The notes below the pieces were generated by a model. It did no database searches, had not been told where the DNA came from, and worked only from the letters and a program-made list of their open reading frames with translations. 64,000 bases of DNA from assembly GCA_019359745.1 (NCBI GenBank), contig JAHHGT010000003.1, positions 354,855 through 418,854 on the forward strand, given 5' to 3'. Shown one piece after another: positions 55,510 to 64,000 of this stretch. The DNA is from Aphanothece saxicola GSE-SYN-MK-01-06B. GTDB lineage: Bacteria; Cyanobacteriota; Cyanobacteriia; PCC-6307; Cyanobiaceae. The position numbers were made by a program, and so were the translations under genes. The first letter of the stretch is position 1. The number at the start of each line of letters is the position of its first letter.

Positions 55510-56562
55510 TCAGCGGAAATCCTTGAGATCGACGGGCAGGAGGTCTTCGATTGATTGCTGGATTTCCGGTGGTTCCTGCATGCCGTAGGTGGCGAAGATA
55601 TTGATGCCACTGCTGGTGCATTTCCTGCAGAGATCGCTGGCGTAGCGCTTGGTCTGCATCACCTGGTACGGTGTATCGAGATAGTTGGCGATCGAAGGAG
55701 CTGAGGGTGACTGCACGCAGCAGACGGAGAAATTCCCCTCGTGATCCAGGCAGACCTGGGATTCGCGCATGAAGCAATTCTGGGAGCGATGGCTGCCGAT
55801 GGCCTGCTGCACCAGCTGGGGGCTGTAATAGATGTATTCCAACTCTGGGGGGACTTCCTCCAAGCCGTCAAACATCTTGTCGATGGGCATGTAGTAGGCG
55901 TGATACGGGGAGAATTTTAATCCCAGCTTTTCGCAGAAGTGCTTGAAGAGATGCACTTCATGCAGGTTCTGCTTGTGGACCAGGTAGCGCACATCAATGT
56001 TCTTGTAGTACTCCCAATCGCCAAGGGTCTCCGAGATGCGGATCAGATTGGCAAGGACGGGTTCGATACGGCCCCCCTTGTGGTTGATCTGGTAAGTGCG
56101 CTGAGTAAAGCCCGACACCGTGATTGTGAAGTTCCAGAGATGCAGCGGTTTAAGGAGAGACCAGTCGTAGTCGTAATTGAGATTGGAGGAGATTCCGCAA
56201 GGAACCCCATGACCGTCGGCACAGGCGATCAGCTCGTGGAGCTTGGAGTGGAGCGTCGGCTCCGTCCAGTTGTAAAGACCGAATCTGCAGTTGCCATTGG
56301 TATCAGCCTTCGCCTTCAAGCATATTTTTTCGAACAACTCAATCGGCATTTCCGTCAGCTTCTGACCAATGCTGTTGGTGTACTCGGGCATGCCGACGGG
56401 GCAGGCCGTGCAACGGAGGTTGCAACCACTCACCACGTCCACCCAGAATTCAATGACTTTCTGGCCGGGAGGCTTAGGGGAGTATTCAGGCCACAGCAAA
56501 CGTTTGACTGCCGATTGCACGTTGCTGGGAACAGCACGCTTCAGGACTGTTGGCAAGGCCAT
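55510..56562 (-). CDS. Radical SAM/SPASM protein
   Basis: A 350-aa radical SAM enzyme. The cluster motif is CNLRCTAC (Cx3Cx2C) in VVSGCNLRCTACPVGMPEYT. The C-terminal SPASM-like region supplies further cysteines (CFMRESQVCLDHEGNFSVCC and LCRKCTSSG), which fits an auxiliary iron-sulfur cluster. GPNNNGNCRFGLYNWTEP-type sugar/peptide specificity is unknown; the segment RFGLYNWTEPTLHSKLHELI is typical of radical SAM proteins in glycan islands. It is 3 bases from glf and likely co-transcribed. Substrate (sugar or peptide) cannot be told. Confidence 0.85.
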   Translation of the reverse strand: MALPTVLKRAVPSNVQSAVKRLLWPEYSPKPPGQKVIEFWVDVVSGCNLRCTACPVGMPEYTNSIGQKLTEMPIELFEKICLKAKADTNGNCRFGLYNWTEPTLHSKLHELIACADGHGVPCGISSNLNYDYDWSLLKPLHLWNFTITVSGFTQRTYQINHKGGRIEPVLANLIRISETLGDWEYYKNIDVRYLVHKQNLHEVHLFKHFCEKLGLKFSPYHAYYMPIDKMFDGLEEVPPELEYIYYSPQLVQQAIGSHRSQNCFMRESQVCLDHEGNFSVCCVQSPSAPSIANYLDTPYQVMQTKRYASDLCRKCTSSGINIFATYGMQEPPEIQQSIEDLLPVDLKDFR

Positions 56563-56680
56563 CTAGATTTCTACCCAAGCGTTTTACGTCTTGTCATCGT
56601 AGCTCCTGCATGCAGACATTGAAGTCTCCCAGGGTTTTCGTTCCACGCTGTCGAGCCAACGGCATGGCGGAAAGGGGATT

Positions 56681-57727
56681 TCAGTGCTCCCTCGAACCGT
56701 TGCCTGTCCCTGGCCTGGCGCCAGTGCCCAAGGCTTGCCCCAGCCTCCGGAGCATCCGTTGGCGCCGGCGCCACCAGCAGCTGATCGGGGGAGGGCTCAG
56801 CCAGCGTCCCAGCTGATGGAGACGCCGACTCCAGACCACCCGCCGGTGTTGGGAGTACCTGTCCCGTCGGCAGGACGCCAGCTGCGCGGCCGAGGGCCCC
56901 CGGTAGGCCGGCAGGTCCAGCTGGCGGGCCAGCTCAACGGTGGCCCCCTGCCAGAAGCGGGTCGCCTCAATCCGGACCTGCCAGCACTCCCGGATCGACG
57001 CCACGCTCATCAGCGTGTCCGGAGCAAAGCGATCCACCTCAAGCAGGCCTGGCAGCCCGAAGGGATTGGTGCCTTTTTCACTGATCACCAGGCACCCATG
57101 CAGGGGCGCTTGCCACATCCGGCCGGACAGGGTCGTGCCCCGTTGGTAGGGATACATGAGCCCGTAGCAGCAGTAGGCCCCCGCCAGCCGCCGGTTCGCT
57201 TCCAGATAGCTGAGCCCGTTGGTGCGCAAGCCGAGCCTGTCCCAGTGGCGGCCATGGACTTCCACCAGGCCCCTGCGGGCGAGATGGGCCAGATCCTGCT
57301 GGTAGGGGTCGTCGCCCATCGGCTTGAAGTTGGCGATGTGCAGGGGTCTGCCGGCCCGTTTGCGGAACGGAGGCTGCTGCCAGAACTCGGGGATCACCGG
57401 CAGATACCCCTGCACCCAACGGACCCCTTCGGGCAACACGGCAGGCCGGAGGAGCGAAATCAGTCGGATCTCGCGGGCGTGGGGAAAGCGGGAGCGCCAG
57501 TCGACCTGGAGCTCCTTCACGTAGTCGTAGACGTGGACGGTTCCGCCATAGTCCTTGTGGGACAGGCCAGGATCGCCCCGCAGGATCACCAGCAACTGCG
57601 GATCTGAGTCGTCCCACTCGCGGAGCAGCGAATAGCCTGCAGCCAGATAGAACAGCCGCACATTCCAGATCACATCGAGATCCTGGAAATCCAGCGAAAG
57701 GATGTGGCACCGGGGGGTGGAGCTCAC
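56681..57727 (-). CDS. Putative glycosyltransferase (GT-B-like), family not assigned
   Basis: A 348-aa protein starting with GTG 57727. It contains VLPEGVRWVQGYLPVIPEFW, PLHIANFKPMGDDPYQQDLA and a donor-site-like stretch GRMWQAPLHGCLVISEKGTN followed by PFGLPGLLEVDRF, resembling CgeB/family 4-like enzymes. The last 60 residues are strongly basic (RRRQRMLRRLGQALGTG). It is between the radical SAM gene and a ferredoxin-like gene only 5 bases upstream. The call is inference from these motifs. Confidence 0.55.
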   Translation of the reverse strand: MSSTPRCHILSLDFQDLDVIWNVRLFYLAAGYSLLREWDDSDPQLLVILRGDPGLSHKDYGGTVHVYDYVKELQVDWRSRFPHAREIRLISLLRPAVLPEGVRWVQGYLPVIPEFWQQPPFRKRAGRPLHIANFKPMGDDPYQQDLAHLARRGLVEVHGRHWDRLGLRTNGLSYLEANRRLAGAYCCYGLMYPYQRGTTLSGRMWQAPLHGCLVISEKGTNPFGLPGLLEVDRFAPDTLMSVASIRECWQVRIEATRFWQGATVELARQLDLPAYRGPSAAQLASCRRDRYSQHRRVVWSRRLHQLGRWLSPPPISCWWRRRQRMLRRLGQALGTGARPGTGNGSREH

Positions 57728-57732
57728 ACGCG

Positions 57733-58005
57733 CTACCAGAAGGGATCGCTGGCCAGGCTCACCGTCAGCCGACCACTCGGGCTTGATGGCACGGTGGCGA
57801 TGCAGGCCCGCACCAGGCGTCCGTTGACCTCGATCTCACAGGCACCGCAGCTGCCCCCCAGGCAGCCGGTGGGGATCACCACCGCTGCCTGGCGCGCGGC
57901 CTCCAGCCAGTCCTGTCCGGGGATGGCCGAGCTGGTCAGCCCGTCCGGCCACGCGATGGTGATGGCAGGGCGGGGGAGGCCGATGGGTCTGGACTGACGG
58001 TGCAG
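57733..58005 (-). CDS. 2Fe-2S ferredoxin-like protein with no canonical start codon
   Basis: A short protein of about 80-90 aa, found only by reading the reverse strand. It runs AITIAWPDGLTSSAIPGQDW, then IPTGCLGGSCGACEIEVNGR, then RACIATVPSSPSGRLTVSLA and ends in SDPFW before TAG. CLGGSCGAC plus a distal Cys (RACI) is the plant-type 2Fe-2S cluster pattern. The frame is open from a TGA near 58083, but no ATG, GTG or TTG lies before the domain. Candidate starts are CTG 58005 or ATC 57984. Coordinates use the CTG. Partner and role unknown. Confidence 0.7.
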   Translation of the reverse strand: MHRQSRPIGLPRPAITIAWPDGLTSSAIPGQDWLEAARQAAVVIPTGCLGGSCGACEIEVNGRLVRACIATVPSSPSGRLTVSLASDPFW

Positions 58006-58080
58006 CGAATCTAGTGGCTTCGCCGCGATCAGGGGGGCGGCAGTCGGCGGCGACCACCGGAAGGTGGTTGGAACCAGGCC

Positions 58081-58464
58081 TCAGAGGCCCTGCTTGAACT
58101 CCGTGATCTTGCCCTTTCCGTCGACGTTGCAATAGCCGTTGATCGTCTTGCCGCGGATCTCCCAGTTGAAGCTGAGGCCGTATTTCTGGACGTCAGCCAG
58201 TGAGGTGTTGCCTTCGTCGATGCTCTTCTGTTCCGTGGCACCCAGACTCACGACAGCATCTGAATTGGGAACATCAAATTGCTCCACAACCCTCATCTTG
58301 CAGGCCCGACCCCACTTGGAGCTCAGGCCCGAAACCGTCTGTGCATCGGCGCTCGGAACCAGCAGGCCGTAGCCAGTCAAAACCAGGCCGAGGGAGGCAG
58401 CGACGGCGAAGACATGGCGCCCATTCTTGCGCCGATCACCGCGCAGGTTGTTGCGAGGAGGCAT
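58081..58464 (-). CDS. Small secreted protein, function unknown
   Basis: A 127-aa protein. After a basic start (MPPRNNLRGDRRKNGRHVFA) a signal peptide ASLGLVLTGYGLLVPSADAQ is visible, with cleavage predicted after ADA. The mature ~85 residues contain two cysteines (RACKMRVVEQ and NGYCNVDG) which could form a disulfide, and a patch DVQKYGLSFNWEIRGKTING. Not recognised by family. ATG 58464 is chosen because the frame to 58530 adds no signal-like sequence. Confidence 0.65.
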   Translation of the reverse strand: MPPRNNLRGDRRKNGRHVFAVAASLGLVLTGYGLLVPSADAQTVSGLSSKWGRACKMRVVEQFDVPNSDAVVSLGATEQKSIDEGNTSLADVQKYGLSFNWEIRGKTINGYCNVDGKGKITEFKQGL

Positions 58465-58701
58465 GGTGTTCAGCTTCGCCGATGGGACATCTCCAGTGTG
58501 ATCCTGGCTCGGTACGACGGGAACAATCACAATGCTTGGATGGCCTGAACTGATAGGAACCGTTGCACATCAGCCGGCAAATGTAAGCCAAACGCAATGA
58601 TCTGGGCTCAGTCTGATTGGAGGATGACGACGTTCACTTTCCCCTCACGGCGTTCAGGGCTTCAGCGCTGTCTTTGGGGGGGATTGGCGCTTGATGCGCG
58701 G

Positions 58702-60237
58702 TCAACGGACCGTTCTGGCCAGCAGGGGCGACAGATCGATGTGGGCCTCGAAGGCGTCGGCGAGGCGGTCGAGCAGGGCGTCGCGCTGACGGGCGTGGTG
58801 GGGTTGGTGTTCATCCAGGGGCGGCAACTGGCGACGTTGGCGCAGCTGGTTCAGCCAGCGCCTGCGCCAGGGGCCGTTCTCGAAGATGCCGTGCAGGTAG
58901 GTGCCGGCCACCAGACCCCCCTGGGTCCCCGTGGACCTCCACCAGCCCAGCTGGCCGTCCTCCGCCAGGGGGGAGCAGTCCGCCCGGTCCGTCGGCTCGC
59001 TGCGGCCTTGGTGAAGCTCAAACCCCTCCAGCAGGGGTGGTTCGCCCGGGCCCGGTGGCCAGAGAGCCCGGCTGTTCCGTTGCCGCAGGGCCTTGCTGCC
59101 CTCGAACACGGTGCGCAGGGGCAGCAGGCCCAGTCCGGCCACCCGGTCCCCTGAACGGTCCCCCTCCAGGCCTTCGGGGTCGTAGAGCTCCTGGCCCAGC
59201 ATCTGCAGACCACCGCAGAGGGCGAACACCTGCCCACCCCGGGCCACGTAGGACTGCAACGCTTCCGCCAGGCCGCCGCTGCGCAGACTGGCCAGGTCCC
59301 TCAGGGTCTGCTTACTGCCGGGCAGGATCACCGCATCGGGCTGGCCCAGTGGTTCACCGGGTCGCCGCCACAGCAACTGCACGCTGCTTTCCGCCTCGAG
59401 CGGGTCGAGATCGGAGAAGTTGCTCAGGGAGGGCAGCCGCAGCACCGTGATGCTGAGCTCGCTACGGGACTTGCGGCTGCCCCTCTCCAGCAGATCGAGG
59501 GAGTCTTCCGGCGGGAACAGCTCATCGAGCCAGGGCATCACGCCGAGCACCGGCAGACCGGTCTCCTGCTCCAGCCAGAGCCGGCCCGCATCGAACAGGG
59601 AACGGCGGCCGCGGAAGCGGTTGATCAGCAGTCCGCCGATCAGGGGGCGTTCCACCGGCCGCAGCAGGGCCAGGGTGCCCACGATCTGGGCAAAGACGCC
59701 ACCCCGCTCGATGTCCGCCACCAGCAGGCAGCGGGCCCGCAGGTACTGGGCCAACCGCAGGTTGGTCAGGTCCCTGGCCTGCAGATTCACCTCCACCGGG
59801 CTGCCGGCTCCCTCGAGCACGAGTCGGCCGCCCGGGTGGGTCGCCTGGAGCTCCGCCAGGCCGGTGCGAATGGCGGCCCAGCCGGGGCGGAACCAGTCGC
59901 GGTAGTAGTGCTCCGCCCGGGCTGTGCCCACCGAGCGGCCCAGATGGATCACTTCACTGGTGCTGTCGCCCCTCGGCTTGAGCAGCACCGGGTTCATCGC
60001 CACCCGAGGCTCCAGGCCCGCGGCCCAGGCCTGCAGGGCCTGGGAGTAAGCCATCTCTCCTCCTTGCTGGTCGACCCAGGCGTTGAGGCTCATGTTCTGG
60101 CCTTTGAAGGGCAGGGGCTGCTCTCCACGGCGCCGCAGCACCCGGCAGAGGGCGGCGGTCATCAGTGATTTGCCGGCGCCGCTGCTGGTGCCCAGCACCA
60201 TCAGCGGCCGGGGTGCGGTGGGGTGGGGGCGGGTCAA
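58702..60237 (-). CDS. cobQ: Cobyric acid synthase
   Basis: A 511-aa ATP-dependent amidotransferase that adds four amides to the corrin ring in cobalamin (pseudocobalamin) synthesis. N-terminal dethiobiotin-synthetase-like domain: [20 protein letters not shown] and [21 protein letters not shown]-terminal class I glutaminase: [20 protein letters not shown] with the nucleophile Cys, and a His in [16 protein letters not shown]. The start is TTG 60237, forming a TTGA 4-base overlap with the preceding stop. Followed downstream by 237 bases without a gene, in which nothing is recognised. Confidence 0.94.
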   Translation of the reverse strand: MTRPHPTAPRPLMVLGTSSGAGKSLMTAALCRVLRRRGEQPLPFKGQNMSLNAWVDQQGGEMAYSQALQAWAAGLEPRVAMNPVLLKPRGDSTSEVIHLGRSVGTARAEHYYRDWFRPGWAAIRTGLAELQATHPGGRLVLEGAGSPVEVNLQARDLTNLRLAQYLRARCLLVADIERGGVFAQIVGTLALLRPVERPLIGGLLINRFRGRRSLFDAGRLWLEQETGLPVLGVMPWLDELFPPEDSLDLLERGSRKSRSELSITVLRLPSLSNFSDLDPLEAESSVQLLWRRPGEPLGQPDAVILPGSKQTLRDLASLRSGGLAEALQSYVARGGQVFALCGGLQMLGQELYDPEGLEGDRSGDRVAGLGLLPLRTVFEGSKALRQRNSRALWPPGPGEPPLLEGFELHQGRSEPTDRADCSPLAEDGQLGWWRSTGTQGGLVAGTYLHGIFENGPWRRRWLNQLRQRRQLPPLDEHQPHHARQRDALLDRLADAFEAHIDLSPLLARTVR

Positions 60238-60608
60238 AGGCGGGGGCGGTGGCGACGCAACGCTTCCACGATCCGCTCCCGCCGTCCCGCCCGGGGGATC
60301 TCGCTGGGCCAGCGCCGCAGCACCTGGCGGCCCAGGGGCGTCAGCCGCACCCGTTCGGTCAGTCCCTGGCCGTCAACTTCCCGGCGCAGCACCCCCAGCC
60401 GGATCAGCCAGAGGAAATGGTCCTCGGCCCGATCGCTGCTGAGGGGAACGAAGGTGAGTGGGGAGGCCGGGTCGGCCTGGCGGGCGATCTCCTCGCTGCT
60501 GAGCGCCTGGCCTGCCACGGCCTCGTAGAAGCCGCGTCGGAACGGCAGGCAGCGGAGCGAGAGAGCCGCCCGTGCCAGGGAAAGGGAGTCGGTGTCGGCC
60601 TGTGGCAT
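60234..60608 (-). CDS. Npun_F0494 family protein (cyanobacterial, function unknown)
   Basis: A 124-aa soluble protein. [20 protein letters not shown] and the following [15 protein letters not shown] look like a winged-helix end typical of this cyanobacterial family, whose function is unknown. It starts [23 protein letters not shown] 60608 is used; a much longer frame upstream is antisense to maf. Stop overlaps the cobQ TTG start by 4 bases, so the two may be coupled. Divergent from maf, 39 bases apart. Confidence 0.75.
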   Translation of the reverse strand: MPQADTDSLSLARAALSLRCLPFRRGFYEAVAGQALSSEEIARQADPASPLTFVPLSSDRAEDHFLWLIRLGVLRREVDGQGLTERVRLTPLGRQVLRRWPSEIPRAGRRERIVEALRRHRPRL

Positions 60609-60647
60609 CCCCCCATTCTCCCCACCCGACGGGCAGGCTGGAGACCC

Positions 60648-61250
60648 TTGCCGGCACCTCCGTTGCTCCTTCTGGCCTCCGCTTCCCCTGCCCGGCGTCG
60701 GCTGCTGGAGCAGGCCGGCGTCCCCCACAGGGTCCAGGTGAGCGGCGTGGATGAGGAGGGGATCCAGGACCAGGATCCGCTGCGGCTCGTGCAACGGCTG
60801 GCCCTTGCCAAGGCGCAGGCCGTGGCGGACACGCTGAGCGCCGAGGCGGCGTGGCCGTCCCAGGGGGTGCTGGGTTGCGACTCCTTGCTGGTGGTGCAGC
60901 AGGAGGTGTGGGGCAAACCCAGGGATGCCGCGGAGGCGACAGCCCGCTGGCGGCGCATGGCCGGTGGTTGGGGCGACCTCCACACCGGCCATGCCCTGGT
61001 GCGGCGGCCCGCGCCGCTGCTGGCGGTGGTAACCACCCGGGTGCATTTCGCCCCGCTCAGTCCATTGGAGATCGAGGCCTACGTGGCCAGTGGTGAGCCG
61101 CTGGCGTGTGCTGGAGGATTTGCCCTCGAGGGACGTGGCGGCCTGGTGGTGGAACGACTCGAGGGTTGCTTCAGCAATGTGATCGGGCTCAGCCTGCCAC
61201 TGCTGCGGCGCTGGCTCGACCCAGGGGTGCTCGCTCAGGCGGCTGGGTGA
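60648..61250 (+). CDS. maf: Maf-type nucleoside triphosphate pyrophosphatase
   Basis: About 200 aa. It hydrolyses non-canonical or excess NTPs. [20 protein letters not shown] opens it, and the family motifs [30 protein letters not shown] and [20 protein letters not shown], followed by EGRGG, are present. There is no ATG at the 5' end; TTG 60648 lies 4 bases after GGAG and fits the family start. Its 3' end overlaps the next gene on the minus strand by 16 bases. Confidence 0.9.
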   Translation: MPAPPLLLLASASPARRRLLEQAGVPHRVQVSGVDEEGIQDQDPLRLVQRLALAKAQAVADTLSAEAAWPSQGVLGCDSLLVVQQEVWGKPRDAAEATARWRRMAGGWGDLHTGHALVRRPAPLLAVVTTRVHFAPLSPLEIEAYVASGEPLACAGGFALEGRGGLVVERLEGCFSNVIGLSLPLLRRWLDPGVLAQAAG

Positions 61251-62356
61251 TGGGCGCGGATCCGGCGCAGCCAGCGGGCCATGGACATTGTCTCGAGCAC
61301 ACGGCGACGCCTGGCTGGATCCTCGAAATCGGGATGCCATTGATCCAGCCAGCCCTGCAGCCGCGCAGGATCAAGACTCCCGATGTCCCAGTTGTCGACA
61401 TAGGCCACCGGCAGGTCTGCGTAGGCCGTCGTGGTGTGGTTTCTTTCGATGATCGGGATGGCGCCGGCCAGCAGGGCTGTGAAGGCCTTCGGCGAAGGGT
61501 CGAGTCCACCGCCGCCGACACAGAGCACGAAGGGATAGGTCTTGAGTGTTGGGAAGAACGCGTCGTAGGGAATCTGTTCGCGATAGTCGACGAAGTGACT
61601 CCAGGGGCCCTTGGCCTGCCTGGTGACCTGTTTTCTGGTGTCCCACTGCGGGCCTTCACGGACGTAATGGGCACAGAAGGCCTTCAAGGGCCGGTTGCGG
61701 AGGTCTATCGGCGCCATTTCGCCGAGGGTCTGCTGGTAATGATGGTGACCATCGCCGTTGATGCAGCCCAGGGGAATCGGCGTTACGCCGTCCAAGGGGA
61801 TGTCAAGATTTTCGGCGTACCAATGCAACAGCCGTGGATCATCCACGAGCGTCAACAGTCGCTGGTGGAGTCCTGATGAGATGTAATCAGGAAACCTCCT
61901 GTCGACCTGTTGGGGCACGGTGGTGTCGGCATCCCCCGTGATCAGGACAAAGCGTGATGAGGCTTCAATCAGGGGGAGATAGTGGCGCAGGAACAGTTCC
62001 AGACATTCAGGAACAGCCTTCACATAAATGATGTTTGGTTGTCTGCGAAGATCGCCACTGAAGCCATACTTTGTCAGGCTCCAGTCAGCCCAGTGGGCGA
62101 TGGAAGGGATGATGGCATCCACCATTCGCGTGTTCAGAACCAGTCCGTCCGCAGACGGGTTCTGTCGGCGTAACGAAGCTCCAGTTATTGAAAATCTGCG
62201 CCGATTGATGCGCTTCTCGATCGCCTGGGCTCGACGTTCGATCTTCGGCCCCAGCAGTGTTTTGAGGGTCCGCGGCGAGCGATGGATCTTGCCGTAAATC
62301 TTTCTCCACAGATCTTGGGCTTCTGTTCGGGCAGGATCACCCATCAGATCTCCCAA
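61235..62356 (-). CDS. Exostosin-like putative glycosyltransferase
   Basis: A 373-aa protein without membrane segments. The C-terminal half has [20 protein letters not shown], then [20 protein letters not shown] and [20 protein letters not shown], resembling the donor-binding part of exostosin/GT47-like enzymes. The middle has [40 protein letters not shown] and [13 protein letters not shown]. No neighbour shares a pathway; it sits alone between maf and psbC. A second ATG (62344) is an alternative start. Family call is moderate. Confidence 0.65.
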   Translation of the reverse strand: MGDLMGDPARTEAQDLWRKIYGKIHRSPRTLKTLLGPKIERRAQAIEKRINRRRFSITGASLRRQNPSADGLVLNTRMVDAIIPSIAHWADWSLTKYGFSGDLRRQPNIIYVKAVPECLELFLRHYLPLIEASSRFVLITGDADTTVPQQVDRRFPDYISSGLHQRLLTLVDDPRLLHWYAENLDIPLDGVTPIPLGCINGDGHHHYQQTLGEMAPIDLRNRPLKAFCAHYVREGPQWDTRKQVTRQAKGPWSHFVDYREQIPYDAFFPTLKTYPFVLCVGGGGLDPSPKAFTALLAGAIPIIERNHTTTAYADLPVAYVDNWDIGSLDPARLQGWLDQWHPDFEDPARRRRVLETMSMARWLRRIRAHHPAA

Positions 62357-62407
62357 CAGCAGGTTCCGGACCTCATGATACGGAGCCAGGGGAATTCAAC
62401 CGCCAGC

Positions 62408-62434
62408 AAAAAGCCCCCGCCCGTGGGCGGAGGC
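62408..62434 (-). terminator. Rho-independent terminator after psbC
   Basis: A strong GC stem of nine to ten pairs with one wobble (GCCTCCGCCC pairing with GGGCGGGGGC on the minus strand, loop about CACG), followed immediately by TTTTT. It is about 50 bases downstream of the psbC stop. Confidence 0.85.
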
Positions 62435-62485
62435 TGGAGGAAGAGCGGCCTGGAAGGGAACCAATCGTCGGTGCCCTGAGCGCCA

Positions 62486-64000
<1,515 letters not shown>

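Overview
The window comes from a high-GC unicellular picocyanobacterium (Synechococcus/Cyanobium type). The evidence is psbC and psbD in their usual overlap, an ARC6/Ftn2 division protein, a cyanoexosortase B pair, a cyanobacteria-specific Npun_F0494-type protein, a group 2 sigma factor and GCGATCGC (HIP1) octamers at 9411, 12045, 27353 and 40335. No rRNA, tRNA, CRISPR array or insertion sequence was recognised.

Region 1 (1 to about 42 kb) is a very large surface-polysaccharide locus, nearly all on the minus strand. A Wza-type export protein (partial, left edge) diverges from a Wzc-type tyrosine autokinase. A HCX5R phosphatase, a cyanoexosortase B with its partner, a FlaA1/CapD dehydratase and a WecA-type priming transferase follow. 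Then come fourteen glycosyltransferase genes (about sixteen catalytic domains, two of them double-domain proteins), a Wzy-like polymerase/ligase, a NodU-type carbamoyltransferase, two asparagine-synthetase-like proteins (one frameshifted, one without the glutaminase cysteine), a CDP-paratose 2-epimerase-like protein and a half-size ABC exporter that may act as flippase. A TIGR03790-family protein and galE, fcl and gmd close the region. Many junctions are 4-base ATGA or GTGA overlaps, so most of the locus is probably transcribed as long leftward units with coupled translation. A 300-base gap at 7738-8037 splits the assembly/export end from the glycosyltransferase end.

Region 2 (42.4 to 54.4 kb) is housekeeping: a Bax inhibitor-1 family membrane protein, phoH-rpsP-ffh-ftn2 (leftward), pdhA (rightward), an orphan glycosyltransferase-like gene, a group 2 sigma factor, an NAD(P)HX repair enzyme and mnmA.

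Region 3 (54.4 to 58.5 kb) is a small second surface-sugar island: UDP-galactopyranose mutase, a radical SAM/SPASM protein, an unassigned glycosyltransferase-like protein, a 2Fe-2S ferredoxin-like protein with no canonical start codon, and a small secreted protein.

Region 4 (58.7 to 64 kb) holds cobQ, an Npun_F0494-type gene, maf, an exostosin-like glycosyltransferase and psbC with the last part of psbD.

In combination, the locus can prime a lipid carrier (PNPT), build repeat units (glycosyltransferases), supply 4,6-dehydrated sugars, UDP-galactose, GDP-fucose, UDP-galactofuranose and possibly CDP-tyvelose-like sugars, amidate or carbamoylate sugars, move the unit across the membrane (ABC exporter), polymerise it (Wzy-like) and control chain length and export (autokinase, phosphatase, Wza). 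The exosortase inside this operon suggests that a sorted surface protein is processed together with the polysaccharide.
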